Positions 1 to 9,123 are shown, counted from the stretch's first letter. The stretch: 39,803 nt of DNA from Nocardia tenerifensis NBRC 101015 (GCF_000308715.1 NZ_BAGH01000391.1:1-39803); one strand, 5' to 3'. The notes: a model not told the origin generated them from the letters alone. Made by a program: numbers and translations.

Positions 1-300
1 TTCTCGCTCGGTAGCGCGGTGCTCGCGCTCACCGCGGGCTACTGCTGTGCCGCCGCCAGGCCGCGGTACGCCCCGAGCGGCGTGCTGGCGCTGGCCTCTC
101 TCTACCTGCCGACGGCCGTCTCCGCGCTGCCGGACACCGGCAAGAGCTGGCTGCTGCCGCACGACACGGTCCACGACACCCTGCCCGGCCGGACCGCCCT
201 GGCCGTCGTGCTCGGCAGCGCCGTCGGGCTCGCCGTGCTGCACCGCTGTCGGCCGCGCGGGCGACCCGGCTCGACCAGCACGGCGTTAGCGGACATATAG
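1..300 (+). CDS. C-terminal fragment of a hydrophobic membrane protein
   Basis: The reading frame is open from the first base of the window and stops at a TAG at 298-300, so only the last 99 codons are present and the true start lies upstream. The visible part has two hydrophobic stretches rich in Ala, Leu and Val, separated by a more polar segment containing PDTGKSW and HDTVHDT, and it ends in a short Arg-rich tail. This suggests an integral membrane protein with a cytoplasmic C terminus. I do not recognise the family. It lies 110 bp upstream of the Mrp operon on the same strand, but nothing ties it to that operon functionally. Confidence 0.55.
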   Translation, partial: FSLGSAVLALTAGYCCAAARPRYAPSGVLALASLYLPTAVSALPDTGKSWLLPHDTVHDTLPGRTALAVVLGSAVGLAVLHRCRPRGRPGSTSTALADI

Positions 301-410
301 CCTCGGCCACGCCGCCGCACCGACGCCAGGCTCGACGTGGACGCGGAAATCCCAGGCTCACGTAGGATTGTCCCGCACCACCCCGCCGCCCCTACCCGAC
401 GGAGTGCAGT

Positions 411-3332
411 TTGCTCGCAATCCTGCTCGCCCTCGCCGCAGCCGCGCTCGTCGCACCGCTGTGGGTAAAGGCACTGGGACGCAACGCTTTCTACGTGCTC
501 GCCCTGGTCCCGCTCGGCGGCCTCGGCTGGGTCGTCGCGAATTGGGGTAGCACACAGCGGGTTCGGCTCGCGTGGGCGCCGAGCATCGAGATGAACATCG
601 ATCTGCGGTTCGACTCGCTCGCCGCGATCATGTCCGCGCTCGTCCTCGGCATCGGGGCGCTGATCCTGTGCTACTGCGCCGGATACTTCACCGACGACGA
701 GCCGCGCCTCGGGCTGTTCGCGGCCGAGCTGGTCGGCTTCGCCGGGGCCATGTTCGGCCTGGTGACCAGCGACAACATGCTGCTGCTCTTCGTCTTCTGG
801 GAAGTGACGACGGTGCTGTCGTTCCTGCTCGTCGGCCACAACGCCGAGCAGGCGAACAGCAGGCGCGCGGCCATCCAGGCGCTGCTGGTCACCGCCGCGG
901 GCGGGCTGGCGATGCTGGTCGGGATGATCATTCTCGGCGAGGCGAACGGCAGCTACCTGCTCTCGGATCTGCTGGCCCGCGCGCAGCCGCCGAGCGGCGT
1001 CGCCGTCGACGTGGCGGTGGTGTTGATCCTGATCGGCGCGCTGAGCAAGTCCGCCGTGGTCCCGCTGCACTTCTGGCTGCCCGGCGCGATGGCGGCGCCG
1101 ACCCCGGTCAGCGCGTACCTGCACGCCGCGGCCATGGTGAAGGCCGGCGTGTACCTGGTGGCGCGGCTGGCGCCGGTGTTCGCGCAGAACCCGGTGTGGC
1201 ATCCGCTGGTGCTCACCCTCGGGGTGGCGTCGATGCTGCTCGCCGGGCTGCGCTCGCTCGAGGTCGCCGACCTGAAGCTGGTGCTGGCGTTCGGCACGGT
1301 GAGCCAGCTGGGGTTCCTGATCGTGCTGGTGGGCATCGGGACGCCCGACGCGGCGCTGGCCGGGGTGGCGATGCTGGTGGCGCACGCGCTGTTCAAGGCG
1401 TGCCTGTTCATGGTCGTCGGAATCATCGATCACGGGGCGGGCACCCGGGATCTGCGCAGGCTGTCCGGGCTCGGCCGGCGCGCGCCGGTGCTGTGCGGGG
1501 TCGCGATACTCGCCGCGGCGAGCATGGCCGGGATCCCGCCGCTGCTCGGGTTCGTCGGCAAGGAGAGTGCGCTCGGCGCGATCCTGGACGCGGACAACCT
1601 CGCCGGGCCCGCGCGGGTGGCGCTGGCGGCCGGCGTGGTGCTCGGGTCGATGCTGACCGTCGGCTACAGCATTCGCTTCGTCTGGGGCGCCTTCGGAGAC
1701 AAGCACCGAACCGGGGGGCCCGCGACGCACGGCGCGCATCGGGTTCGGCTCGCCTCCGAGAACACCGGGCCCATGCTGGATTTCGACGGCAAGGACGCGG
1801 ACACCGCCGAGCGGGCGGGCTGGCACGCGCCGGGTGTGTCGTTCCTGGCCGCGCCCGCGATCCTCGCGGTCGCGGGCCTGATCGCGGGGCTGGCGGCGCC
1901 GGGGATGGATCGACTGCTCAGTCCGTACGCGGAAACGTTTGCCGCGGAGCTGGTTTCGCACCTGTCGCTGTGGCACGGCTTCACGCTTCCGCTCGCGCTG
2001 ACCGTCGTGATCATCGCGGCCGGCGTCGCCCTGTTCCAGCTGCGCGATCGCCTCCGGGACCCGACCACGCCGCTGCTCGGCAATGCCGACCGGGCCTACG
2101 ACGCGACCCTGCGCGGCATGGACCGGCTCTCGCTGCGGATGACCGGCGCGGTACAGCGCGGGTCGCTGCCGCTGAGTCAGGCCACGATTCTCGGCACGCT
2201 GATCATCCTGCCGACCGTGCTGCTCGCCCTCGGCACCCGCACCGGAGTTCAACTGCGCCTGTGGGATTCACCGCTGCAGGCGGTCATCGGCGCGATCCTG
2301 ATCGCGATGGCGCTCGGCGCGACGGTACTGCGCAACCGGCTGGCCAGCGTGCTCGTCGTCGGGGTGACCGGCTACGGGTGCGGCGTGATCTTCGCGCTGC
2401 ACGGCGCGCCCGATCTCGCGTTGACCCAATTCCTCGTCGAGACACTGACTTTGGTGATCTTCGTGCTTGTCTTGCGCGCCTTCCCGGCGGAGATCGAGGC
2501 GGGCCGGGCCACCCCGTTCAAGGCGCGCCGGGCGGTGCTCGCCGCGCTGGTCGGCACCGCGGTCACGGTGCTCGGCGCCTTCGCCGTCGCCGCCCGCACG
2601 GCCGAGCCGATCTGGCGCCGGATCCCCGACGCCGCATACGAATTCGGCGGTGGGAAGAATGCGGTGAACGTGCTACTCGTCGACGTCAGGGCCTGGGACA
2701 CCCTCGGCGAGATCTCCGTGCTCGTGGTGGCCGCGACCGGCGTCGCCTCGCTGGTGTTCCGCAGCCGCCGCTTCGGCAGCGCCCCGCGCGCCGCCGACTC
2801 CCCGCACTACGACCCGGATCTGGTGAGCTGGCTGCCCGCGGGGCGGCTGGTGGACCGGGCGGACCGCTCCATGGTCATGCAGATCACCACGCGGCTGGTG
2901 TTCCCGACCATGATGGTGCTGTCGGTGTACTTCTTCTTCTCCGGCCACAACGCGCCCGGCGGCGGGTTCGCAGGCGGGCTTACTGCCGGGCTCGCGCTGA
3001 CGCTGCGCTACCTGGCCGGCGGCCGCTACGAGCTCGGCGAGGCGCTGCCGGTCGACGCGGGGCATCTGCTCGGGGCAGGTTTGACCCTGGCCGCCGGAAC
3101 CGGCGTCGGCTCACTGTTCTTCGGCGCGCCACCGCTGTCCTCGGCCGTCTTCGAGGTGACGCTGCCGCTGCTCGGCCACGTCAAGCTGGTGACGGCGCTG
3201 CTGTTCGACCTCGGCGTCTACCTGATCGTGGTCGGCCTGGTGCTCGACGTGCTGCGCAGCCTCGGCGCACGACTGGACAGCGAACTCGGCGAGCGCGAAA
3301 CACCCTCCACCACAGGAGGTTCGGCTCGATGA
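411..3332 (+). CDS. mrpA: Na+/H+ antiporter subunit A with fused MrpB domain (MrpA/MnhA)
   Basis: This is the largest subunit of the multi-subunit Mrp cation/proton antiporter in the cytoplasmic membrane. The 973-residue product has an N-terminal NuoL-like proton-channel half (about 60-420) with the FWE segment around Glu131 and the segment LSKSAVVPLHFWLPGAM typical of complex I-related antiporters. A DUF4040-type stretch follows (about 620-690), and then an MnhB-like domain (about 815-960) with FFFSGHNAPGGGFAGGL. Because B is fused here, no separate mrpB gene is expected. The TTG at 411 is preceded by GGAG at a usable distance. A possible -10 (TAGGAT, 363-368) lies upstream but is weak evidence. 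Its stop overlaps the mrpC start in ATGA. The family identity is clear; the transported ion (usually Na+) is inferred. Confidence 0.95.
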   Translation: MLAILLALAAAALVAPLWVKALGRNAFYVLALVPLGGLGWVVANWGSTQRVRLAWAPSIEMNIDLRFDSLAAIMSALVLGIGALILCYCAGYFTDDEPRLGLFAAELVGFAGAMFGLVTSDNMLLLFVFWEVTTVLSFLLVGHNAEQANSRRAAIQALLVTAAGGLAMLVGMIILGEANGSYLLSDLLARAQPPSGVAVDVAVVLILIGALSKSAVVPLHFWLPGAMAAPTPVSAYLHAAAMVKAGVYLVARLAPVFAQNPVWHPLVLTLGVASMLLAGLRSLEVADLKLVLAFGTVSQLGFLIVLVGIGTPDAALAGVAMLVAHALFKACLFMVVGIIDHGAGTRDLRRLSGLGRRAPVLCGVAILAAASMAGIPPLLGFVGKESALGAILDADNLAGPARVALAAGVVLGSMLTVGYSIRFVWGAFGDKHRTGGPATHGAHRVRLASENTGPMLDFDGKDADTAERAGWHAPGVSFLAAPAILAVAGLIAGLAAPGMDRLLSPYAETFAAELVSHLSLWHGFTLPLALTVVIIAAGVALFQLRDRLRDPTTPLLGNADRAYDATLRGMDRLSLRMTGAVQRGSLPLSQATILGTLIILPTVLLALGTRTGVQLRLWDSPLQAVIGAILIAMALGATVLRNRLASVLVVGVTGYGCGVIFALHGAPDLALTQFLVETLTLVIFVLVLRAFPAEIEAGRATPFKARRAVLAALVGTAVTVLGAFAVAARTAEPIWRRIPDAAYEFGGGKNAVNVLLVDVRAWDTLGEISVLVVAATGVASLVFRSRRFGSAPRAADSPHYDPDLVSWLPAGRLVDRADRSMVMQITTRLVFPTMMVLSVYFFFSGHNAPGGGFAGGLTAGLALTLRYLAGGRYELGEALPVDAGHLLGAGLTLAAGTGVGSLFFGAPPLSSAVFEVTLPLLGHVKLVTALLFDLGVYLIVVGLVLDVLRSLGARLDSELGERETPSTTGGSAR

Positions 3333-3712
3333 CCGCCAATCTGACGCTGTTGATCGTCATCGGGGTCCTGGTCGCCTGCGGGGTGTATCTGATCCTGGAG
3401 CGCGCGGTGTCGAAGATGCTGCTCGGCATGATCCTGTTCGGCAACGCGGTGAACCTGCTGATCATCACCCTCGCCGGGCCGGACGGCCGCGCGCCGATCC
3501 AGGGCCGGACCGACACGACGCAGCGCGACACGGCCGACCCGCTCGCGCAGGCGATGGTGCTCACCGCGATCGTCATCACCATGGGCCTGGCCGCGTTCGT
3601 GCTCGCGCTTGCCTATCGATCCTTCGCCCTCACCACCACCGACGACGTCGAGAACGACCAGGAAGACGTCGATGTCGCCCGCAGGCGCGAGCGAGAGGAC
3701 CCGGAAGATTGA
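3329..3712 (+). CDS. mrpC: Na+/H+ antiporter subunit C (MrpC/MnhC)
   Basis: This small 127-residue membrane subunit is homologous to NuoK of complex I and belongs to the Mrp antiporter. Three hydrophobic helices are visible, with the NuoK-like segment MILFGNAVNLLII and the later LAQAMVLTAIVITM. The C-terminal tail is highly charged (Asp, Glu and Arg). The ATG at 3329 overlaps the mrpA stop as ATGA and follows an AGGAGG at 3314-3319, so translation is probably coupled. The stop in turn overlaps the mrpD start. A longer open frame upstream is a shadow of mrpA and is not used. Confidence 0.93.
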   Translation: MTANLTLLIVIGVLVACGVYLILERAVSKMLLGMILFGNAVNLLIITLAGPDGRAPIQGRTDTTQRDTADPLAQAMVLTAIVITMGLAAFVLALAYRSFALTTTDDVENDQEDVDVARRREREDPED

Positions 3713-5322
3713 GCCCCTCCGCCGGCCTGCTGCCGATCCTCATGCCGCTGCCCGTGCTCGTGCCGCTGCTCGCGGCCGCGGGCACCCTGGTGTTCGGGCG
3801 CAGGCCGCGGATCCAGCGCACCATCATGCTCAGCGCGCTCACCGGCGTGGTCGTCATCTGCGGACTGCTGCTGTACCTGGCCGACCGCGACGGCACCACC
3901 GCGCTGCAGGTCGGCAACTGGGAGACCCCGATCGGCATCACGCTGGTGGTGGACCGGCTGTCCGCGGCGATGCTGCTGGTCTCGTCGATCGTGCTGATCG
4001 CCGTCGCGCTCTACGGCTCTGGACAGAACATCCGCGACGGCGACGAGCGGCAGCCGACCTCCATCTACCGGCCCACCTATCTGGTGTTGAGCGGCGGCGT
4101 CTCGGCCGCGTTCCTGGCCGGCGATCTGTTCAACCTGTTCGTCGGCTTCGAGATCCTGCTCGCCGCGTCGTTCGTGCTGCTGACCGTCGGCGGCACCGAG
4201 GAACGGATCCGGGCGGGGGTGTCGTATGTGATGGTGTCGATGCTCGCGTCGCTGATCTTCCTGGCCGGCATCGGCATGACCTACGCGGCCACCGGGACGT
4301 TGAACCTGGCGCAGCTGGCCCAGCGGATCGGGGCGGTGCCGGAGGGCACGCGCACGGCGATCTACGCGGTGCTGCTCGTGGCGTTCGGCATCAAGGCGGC
4401 GGTGTTCCCGCTGTCGAACTGGCTGCCGGACTCCTACCCGACCGCGCCCGCGCCGGTCACCGCCGTGTTCGCCGGCCTGCTCACGAAAGTCGGTGTGTAC
4501 GCGATTATTCGGACGCACTCGCTGCTGTTTCCCGGCGGCGAGTTCGACTCGATCCTGCTGGTGTGCGGGTTGCTCACCATGCTGGTCGGCATCCTGGGGG
4601 CGATCGCGCAGAGCGACATCCGGCGACTGCTGTCGTTCACCCTGGTCAGCCATATCGGGTACATGATCTTCGGGGTCGGGCTGGCCAGCACGGCGGGGCT
4701 GGCTGGCGCGGTGTTCTATGTGGCGCACCACATTCTGGTGCAGACCGCGCTGTTCCTGGTGGTCGGGCTGATCGAGCGGCAGGCGGGCTCGACCTCGCTG
4801 CGCAGGCTGGGCGGCCTGGCCGCGACGAGTCCGCTGCTGGCCGTGCTGTTCCTGATTCCGGCGCTGAATCTCGGTGGCATTCCGCCGTTCTCGGGGTTCA
4901 TCGGCAAGGCCACGCTGTTGCAGGCGGGCGCGCAGAACGGCAGCGTGCTGGCCTGGACGCTGGTCGGCGGTTCGGTGCTCACCAGCCTGCTCACGCTGTA
5001 CACGGTCGCGCGGGTGTGGAGCAAGGCCTTCTGGCGGCCGCGGGCCGAGGCGCCGGAGGGGCATCTCAGCAACGCGAAAACGCCCTCGCTGATCGAGGAT
5101 TCGACGGATGTGCGCTACGACGAGCGCACGCACCCCGGCAGCATGCCGCTGCTGATGGTCGGCTCGACGGCGGCACTGGTGGTCGTCGGGCTCGCGTTGA
5201 CGGTGCTCGCCGGCCCGATCCTGCGCATCGCCGACCGGGCCGCCACGGATCTGCGCGATCCCGGCGTGTACGTCACCGCGGTGCTCGGCGCCGCGCCGGT
5301 CGAGCCGGGAGCGAGCCGATGA
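3709..5322 (+). CDS. mrpD: Na+/H+ antiporter subunit D (MrpD/MnhD)
   Basis: This 537-residue polytopic membrane protein of the NuoM/NuoN/MrpD family is one of the two large proton-translocating subunits. Typical elements are the Glu in NLFVGFEILLAASFVLL, the segment GIKAAVFPLSNWLPDSYP and the later LNLGGIPPFSGFIGK loop. The best start is the TTG at 3709, which forms a TTGA overlap with the mrpC stop. This matches the coupled style of the rest of the operon and gives the expected N terminus before the first helix. The C terminus (about 445-475) carries a soluble acidic loop. It ends in an ATGA overlap with mrpE. Confidence 0.95.
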   Translation: MSPSAGLLPILMPLPVLVPLLAAAGTLVFGRRPRIQRTIMLSALTGVVVICGLLLYLADRDGTTALQVGNWETPIGITLVVDRLSAAMLLVSSIVLIAVALYGSGQNIRDGDERQPTSIYRPTYLVLSGGVSAAFLAGDLFNLFVGFEILLAASFVLLTVGGTEERIRAGVSYVMVSMLASLIFLAGIGMTYAATGTLNLAQLAQRIGAVPEGTRTAIYAVLLVAFGIKAAVFPLSNWLPDSYPTAPAPVTAVFAGLLTKVGVYAIIRTHSLLFPGGEFDSILLVCGLLTMLVGILGAIAQSDIRRLLSFTLVSHIGYMIFGVGLASTAGLAGAVFYVAHHILVQTALFLVVGLIERQAGSTSLRRLGGLAATSPLLAVLFLIPALNLGGIPPFSGFIGKATLLQAGAQNGSVLAWTLVGGSVLTSLLTLYTVARVWSKAFWRPRAEAPEGHLSNAKTPSLIEDSTDVRYDERTHPGSMPLLMVGSTAALVVVGLALTVLAGPILRIADRAATDLRDPGVYVTAVLGAAPVEPGASR

Positions 5323-5867
5323 GCTGGCCGAGTCGTGAGGTCGTCGTCCGGATCGGCGTGCTGGGCTGGCTCACCGTGGTGTGGATCGCGCTGTGGGGCG
5401 ACCTCAGCGTGGCCAATCTGCTGGCCGGGCTCGCGGTCGGCGCGCTGATCATGGTGGCGCTGCCGCTGCCCCGGGTGCCGGTCAGCGGGCGGCTGCACGT
5501 GCTGCCGCTGATCCAAACCGTCTTCGTCGCAACGTATTACGCGCTGGAGTCGAGTCTGCAGGTGGCGTGGTTCGCGATCCGGCCCGCGCCGCCGCCGGTC
5601 TCCGGGGTGCTGCGGGTCTACCTGAGCACCAGATCCGACATGGTGCTGGTGCTGTGCACCGACCTGCTGAACCTGATCCCCGGCACCATCGTGCTGGAGA
5701 TCGATCGGCGCCGCTGCGTCGTCTACGTGCACGTCCTCGACGTGAGTAGCGACGCGGCGGTGGACAAGTTCTACCGGACCACCCGGCGGCTGGAGAGGCT
5801 GCTCATCTCGTCGTTCGAGCGCCACGGCGAGTGGCGTTCGGCCGAACAACCGGAGGTGGAGTTGTGA
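5319..5867 (+). CDS. mrpE: Na+/H+ antiporter subunit E (MrpE/MnhE)
   Basis: This is a 182-residue MNHE-family subunit. Its N-terminal half contains two to three hydrophobic helices (VLGWLTVVWIALWG and NLLAGLAVGALIMVAL). The C-terminal half is soluble and carries the family signature of the type LLNLIPGTIVLEID followed by VYVHVLDV. The ATG at 5319 overlaps the mrpD stop. A longer open frame beginning far upstream in another reading of mrpD is a shadow. The product is probably an assembly or stabilising subunit rather than an ion channel, as for family members in general. Confidence 0.92.
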   Translation: MSWPSREVVVRIGVLGWLTVVWIALWGDLSVANLLAGLAVGALIMVALPLPRVPVSGRLHVLPLIQTVFVATYYALESSLQVAWFAIRPAPPPVSGVLRVYLSTRSDMVLVLCTDLLNLIPGTIVLEIDRRRCVVYVHVLDVSSDAAVDKFYRTTRRLERLLISSFERHGEWRSAEQPEVEL

Positions 5868-6124
5868 CGGTCGTCGCCATCGTGGCGGGGGTGCTGCTGA
5901 CGGCCGCGGCCGTGATCACCAGCTACCGCATCCTCGCCGGGCCGGGCACGCTGGACCGGATCGTCGGCATCGACTCGCTGATGGCGATCGCGGCGTCCGG
6001 GCTGGCCGTGTGGGCGGCCTACAGTCAGGACACCACGATCATCCCGGCGATCGTCGCGCTGGCGCTGGTCGGCTTCCTCGGGTCGGCCGCGGTCACCCGC
6101 TTCCGGGTCAAGGACGACCAGTGA
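5864..6124 (+). CDS. mrpF: Na+/H+ antiporter subunit F (MrpF/MnhF)
   Basis: This is an 86-residue, three-helix membrane protein of the MrpF family. The motif RILAGPGTLDRIVGIDSL is diagnostic (GPxxxDRVxxxD), and the segment IIPAIVALALVGFLGSAA forms the last helix. The GTG at 5864 overlaps the mrpE stop in GTGA and is preceded by GGAGG at 5852-5856. A start further upstream at 5831 would extend into mrpE without a family match and is rejected. Confidence 0.92.
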   Translation: MTVVAIVAGVLLTAAAVITSYRILAGPGTLDRIVGIDSLMAIAASGLAVWAAYSQDTTIIPAIVALALVGFLGSAAVTRFRVKDDQ

Positions 6125-6173
6125 CGCGGCCGAAGCCGTTGGGGCGGACGGCATCTCGGAACGGAGGCGACCG

Positions 6174-6509
6174 ATGATCGTGTGGCACTGGATCTCCGGC
6201 GCACTCATTCTTTCCGGCTCGGCCCTGGCCCTGACCGCCGCGATCGCCATCGTGCGCTTCCCCGACACCCTGACCCGCATGCACGCCGCCACCAAACCCC
6301 AGGTCGTCGGCCTGATCCTGGTCCTCGACGGCGCCGCCATCGAACTACTCGGCCACGGCAACGTCTGGGCCCTGGCCCTCGTAGGCCTCTTCACCCTCCT
6401 CACCGCCCCCGTAGTCGCCCACCTCATCGGCCGCACCGCCTACCGCGAACAACGCCACCGCGACGGCCTCCTCACCGTCAACGAACTAGGCGACCACGAC
6501 CTCGACTGA
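6174..6509 (+). CDS. mrpG: Na+/H+ antiporter subunit G (MrpG/MnhG)
   Basis: This is a 111-residue PhaG/MnhG/YufB-family subunit that completes the Mrp complex. It has an N-terminal helix, then the family segment IVRFPDTLTRMHAATKPQ, and two further helices. Unlike the other cistrons it does not overlap its upstream neighbour: a 49-bp gap contains GGAGG just before the ATG. From about 6240 to the stop, the third codon positions change to almost only C or A, with few G, unlike the earlier mrp genes. It meets the PAP2 gene tail to tail 29 bp downstream. Confidence 0.92.
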   Translation: MIVWHWISGALILSGSALALTAAIAIVRFPDTLTRMHAATKPQVVGLILVLDGAAIELLGHGNVWALALVGLFTLLTAPVVAHLIGRTAYREQRHRDGLLTVNELGDHDLD

Positions 6510-6538
6510 GCGGGATTATCACTGAGCCACTAGGGCTT

Positions 6539-7888
6539 TCAGTGGGTGGCGAGTTCGGGTTCGCGGGTGGTTCGGCGGTGGGGGGCGAACCAGGTGGCGT
6601 GGAAGGCGGCGGCTAGGCCTGCTAGGAGGGCCAGGACGACGGTGCCTGCGGGGACAGGGTATTCGGCCATCCAGACGGAGAGGTAGCGGTAGGAGAGTAG
6701 GAGGATGGCGAGGACGGCGACGCCGCCGGCGACGAGGCGGATGCGGAACCAGCCCCAGCCGCGTTCGGGGTCACGCAGGGCGGACTCGACGGTGAGGCAG
6801 AGGACGGCGCCGGCGACGAGGTCGACGCCGTAGTGGTAGCCGAAGCCGAGGGTGGCGGTGAGCGTGGCGAGCAACCAGAACGCGCCGAGCCAGCGCAGCG
6901 CGCGCGGGGCGGGTCCGCCGTCGGTGTCGCGGCGGGTGTGCAGGAAGACCGAGAGCGCCCACGCGGTGTGCATGGACGGCATGCAGTTGCGCGGCGTCGC
7001 GGTGTCGAACGGCATCGGCATGGGGTTGCGTTCCAGTGGCGGCACCACGCTCGGCCAGTAGTTGCCGAGCTGCAACCCGTGCCCGTCGGAGCCGAACGCG
7101 AACATCGGGCCGACCACCGGGAAGATCACGTAGACGATCGGGCCGACCAGGCCGAGCACCAGAAAGGTGCGCACCAGATAGTGACTCGGCCAGCGCCCGC
7201 CGGACGCCACCCGGCGCAACTGCCACACCGCGACCACGATCGCCGCGACCGGCAACTCGATGTACACCCAGTGCAGCACGCCGTAGACGACCGGCCCGAG
7301 CACGTCGAGCACCCGGCCCATCACCCAGGACGGATCGCCGAGCGCGTGGTCGGCGAGCAGCACGTACTCGTCCAGCACCGTCGGCCTGCTCATGATCGTG
7401 ACGTGCAGCCACACATCGCCGACCTTGGTGGCCAGGATGAGCAGCGCGCCGAGCGCGGCCGCGTGCAGCGCGTTGCGTCGTTCGGTCCCGTCCCAGCGCA
7501 GCCAGGCGAACACGGCCAGCCCGGTGAGCACGATCACCGGCCCGTTCCCGATCGCGAACGACTCACCGGCCAGCAGCCGGATACCGGCCCACACCAGGTC
7601 GATTCCGGCGGCCGCGCTCAGCGCGACGATCCGGCGCTTCATGGGCAGACCGACCAGCGCCAGGACCAGGCCCGCCCACGGCACCGACATCGACTTCGGC
7701 GTGCCGACGTAGTCCTGCCACAGGCTGCCGAGCGGACCCTGGAAGTCCTCGCGCACCGCCACGATCTGCAGCGCGATCAACAGCACCGGCACCGCGGCGA
7801 CGCCGGCCGCGACCCAGACCCGGGTCGGCGGCACGCGCAACCGAGTGGCGGCACTTCCTACTCTGGGTCCCGGGTCCTCGACAAGCAC
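6539..7888 (-). CDS. PAP2-superfamily integral membrane phosphatase or inositolphosphotransferase-like protein
   Basis: The product is about 449 residues with many hydrophobic helices. Two motifs of the PAP2 superfamily are clear: PSMHTAW (about residues 304-310) and GYHYGVDLVAG (about 350-360), which carry the catalytic His residues. The first canonical motif (KxxxxxxRP) is not evident, as is common in the Aur1/PAP2_3 branch. It may therefore hydrolyse or transfer a phosphorylated lipid headgroup at the outer face of the membrane; the substrate cannot be read from sequence. The frame extends upstream to 8014, but that would overlap the ligase gene. The GTG at 7888 is preferred because TACTAT lies exactly 6 nt before it. 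The 3' end shows the same C-rich, G-poor third positions as mrpG. Confidence 0.8.
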   Translation of the reverse strand: MLVEDPGPRVGSAATRLRVPPTRVWVAAGVAAVPVLLIALQIVAVREDFQGPLGSLWQDYVGTPKSMSVPWAGLVLALVGLPMKRRIVALSAAAGIDLVWAGIRLLAGESFAIGNGPVIVLTGLAVFAWLRWDGTERRNALHAAALGALLILATKVGDVWLHVTIMSRPTVLDEYVLLADHALGDPSWVMGRVLDVLGPVVYGVLHWVYIELPVAAIVVAVWQLRRVASGGRWPSHYLVRTFLVLGLVGPIVYVIFPVVGPMFAFGSDGHGLQLGNYWPSVVPPLERNPMPMPFDTATPRNCMPSMHTAWALSVFLHTRRDTDGGPAPRALRWLGAFWLLATLTATLGFGYHYGVDLVAGAVLCLTVESALRDPERGWGWFRIRLVAGGVAVLAILLLSYRYLSVWMAEYPVPAGTVVLALLAGLAAAFHATWFAPHRRTTREPELATH

Positions 7889-7894
7889 TCGACC

Positions 7895-7900
7895 ATAGTA
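7895..7900 (-). promoter_or_regulatory. -10 element for leaderless PAP2-gene transcript
   Basis: The hexamer TACTAT on the minus strand is separated from the GTG at 7888 by the six bases GGTCGA. In mycobacteria and relatives a TANNNT hexamer at this distance places the transcription start at the start codon. No Shine-Dalgarno sequence is seen, which supports a leaderless mRNA and a promoter separate from the upstream ligase gene. Confidence 0.5.
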
Positions 7901-7964
7901 AACGGGGGGTGAACGCCGTCCCACCGCCCGACTGAACAGCAGGCGAGCATCCCCGCCCGCCCGA

Positions 7965-9110
7965 TTACTGCTCCAGCTCCTTGACCAGCGCGTCCACCAC
8001 CGCGACCAGATCACCCTGCGCCGCGGCGGCGACCTTGCGCTGCCGTTGATAAGACGCGCCGCGCTCGGGAATCTCGGCCACGAACGCCAGCTCGTCCGCG
8101 CAGCCGAGCCGTTTCGCGGTCGGCTCCAGTCGATTCAGCAGATCGGTCACGTCGTCGGTGACCAGCCGCTCGTTGCTCTTGTCGTCCACGACGACGATCG
8201 CGTCGAGCCCGTAGCGGGCCGCGCGCCACTTGTTCTCCTGCACGTGCCACGGAGGCAGCGCGGGCAGCGTTTCGCCCTCCTCCAGCCGACGGTCGAGATC
8301 GACGATCAGGCAGTGGATCAGCGCGGCCATGGCGGCCAGCTCGGCGCGGGTCGACACCCCGTCGCACACCCGGACCTCGATCGTGCCCCACTTCGGCGCG
8401 GGTCTGATGTCCCAGTGCATGCCGCCGAGTTGTTCGAACACACCGGTTTTGAACTGGTCGTGCACGAATTGCTCGAAGCCGTGCCAGTTTTCGAACTGGA
8501 ACGGCAGGCCCGCGGTGGGCAGCTGCTGGAACATCAGCGTCCGGTTGCTCGCGTAACCGGTGTCCGAGCCCGCCCACATCGGCGAGGACGCGGACAGCGC
8601 GAGCAGGTGCGGATACTGCAGCAGCAGCGCGTTGAGGATCGGAAAGACCTTGTCCCGGTGGGAGACTCCGACGTGCACGTGCACGCCCCAGATCATCATC
8701 TGCCTGCCCCACCACTGGGTGCGCTCGATCAGCTCGTCGTAGTGCTCCGAGCGGGTCAGCTGCTGGGCCGACCACTGGGCGAACGGATGGGTGCCCGCGC
8801 AGAACAGATCCACCCCGAGCGGGTCGGCGGCGCGCCGGACCGCGTCCATGGTGCCGCGCAGATCGTCGACCGCCTCGCCGACGGTGTCGTGCACGCCGGT
8901 GACGAGCTCGACGGTGTTGCGCAACAACTCCTTGGTCACCTGGGGGGTGCCGTCGTGCGCGTGCAGATCGCCCAGTGAATCGAACACCGCCGCAGCGGTA
9001 TTCGACAGATCGCGGCTCACCTTGTCGACGAGCGCGATCTCCCACTCGATGCCTATGGTGGGCCGGGGCGATCCATGGAAGGGAACGTGTTCTCTACCTG
9101 CCCCGGCCAT
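7965..9110 (-). CDS. YbdK-type carboxylate-amine ligase (glutamate-cysteine ligase family 2)
   Basis: This is a 381-residue ATP-dependent carboxylate-amine ligase of the GCS2/YbdK family. The N terminus has the family sequence TIGIEWEIALVD (metal and substrate-binding Glu residues). Later segments include AGTHPFAQW, MMIWGVHVHVGV and IEVRVCDGVSTRAELAAMAALI. Family members show weak gamma-glutamylcysteine ligase activity in vitro, but actinobacteria use mycothiol, so the physiological product is uncertain. The ATG at 9110 follows AGGAG with 6-nt spacing and lies 13 bp after the sodC stop, so the two are probably co-transcribed. Gene order sodC-ligase matches Rv0432-Rv0433. Confidence 0.88.
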   Translation of the reverse strand: MAGAGREHVPFHGSPRPTIGIEWEIALVDKVSRDLSNTAAAVFDSLGDLHAHDGTPQVTKELLRNTVELVTGVHDTVGEAVDDLRGTMDAVRRAADPLGVDLFCAGTHPFAQWSAQQLTRSEHYDELIERTQWWGRQMMIWGVHVHVGVSHRDKVFPILNALLLQYPHLLALSASSPMWAGSDTGYASNRTLMFQQLPTAGLPFQFENWHGFEQFVHDQFKTGVFEQLGGMHWDIRPAPKWGTIEVRVCDGVSTRAELAAMAALIHCLIVDLDRRLEEGETLPALPPWHVQENKWRAARYGLDAIVVVDDKSNERLVTDDVTDLLNRLEPTAKRLGCADELAFVAEIPERGASYQRQRKVAAAAQGDLVAVVDALVKELEQ

Positions 9111-9123
9111 ATCGGCTCCTGCG

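Noticed and set aside
102..2252. Very long open frame on the minus strand opposite mrpA
   Set aside because: It is rich in Arg, Gln, His and Pro with no family pattern and is the mirror of the GC-rich mrpA coding strand; mrpA fully explains the region.
572..3328. Long plus-strand open frame leading into mrpC
   Set aside because: It is the shifted reading of mrpA; only the last 127 codons, from the ATG at 3329, match MrpC.
2860..3332. A missing mrpB gene
   Set aside because: The MnhB-like domain is present at the C terminus of MrpA (about residues 815-960), so the operon is complete.
3613..5133. Minus-strand open frame opposite mrpD
   Set aside because: Low-complexity Arg/Gln/His composition and complete overlap with a recognisable gene mark it as a shadow.
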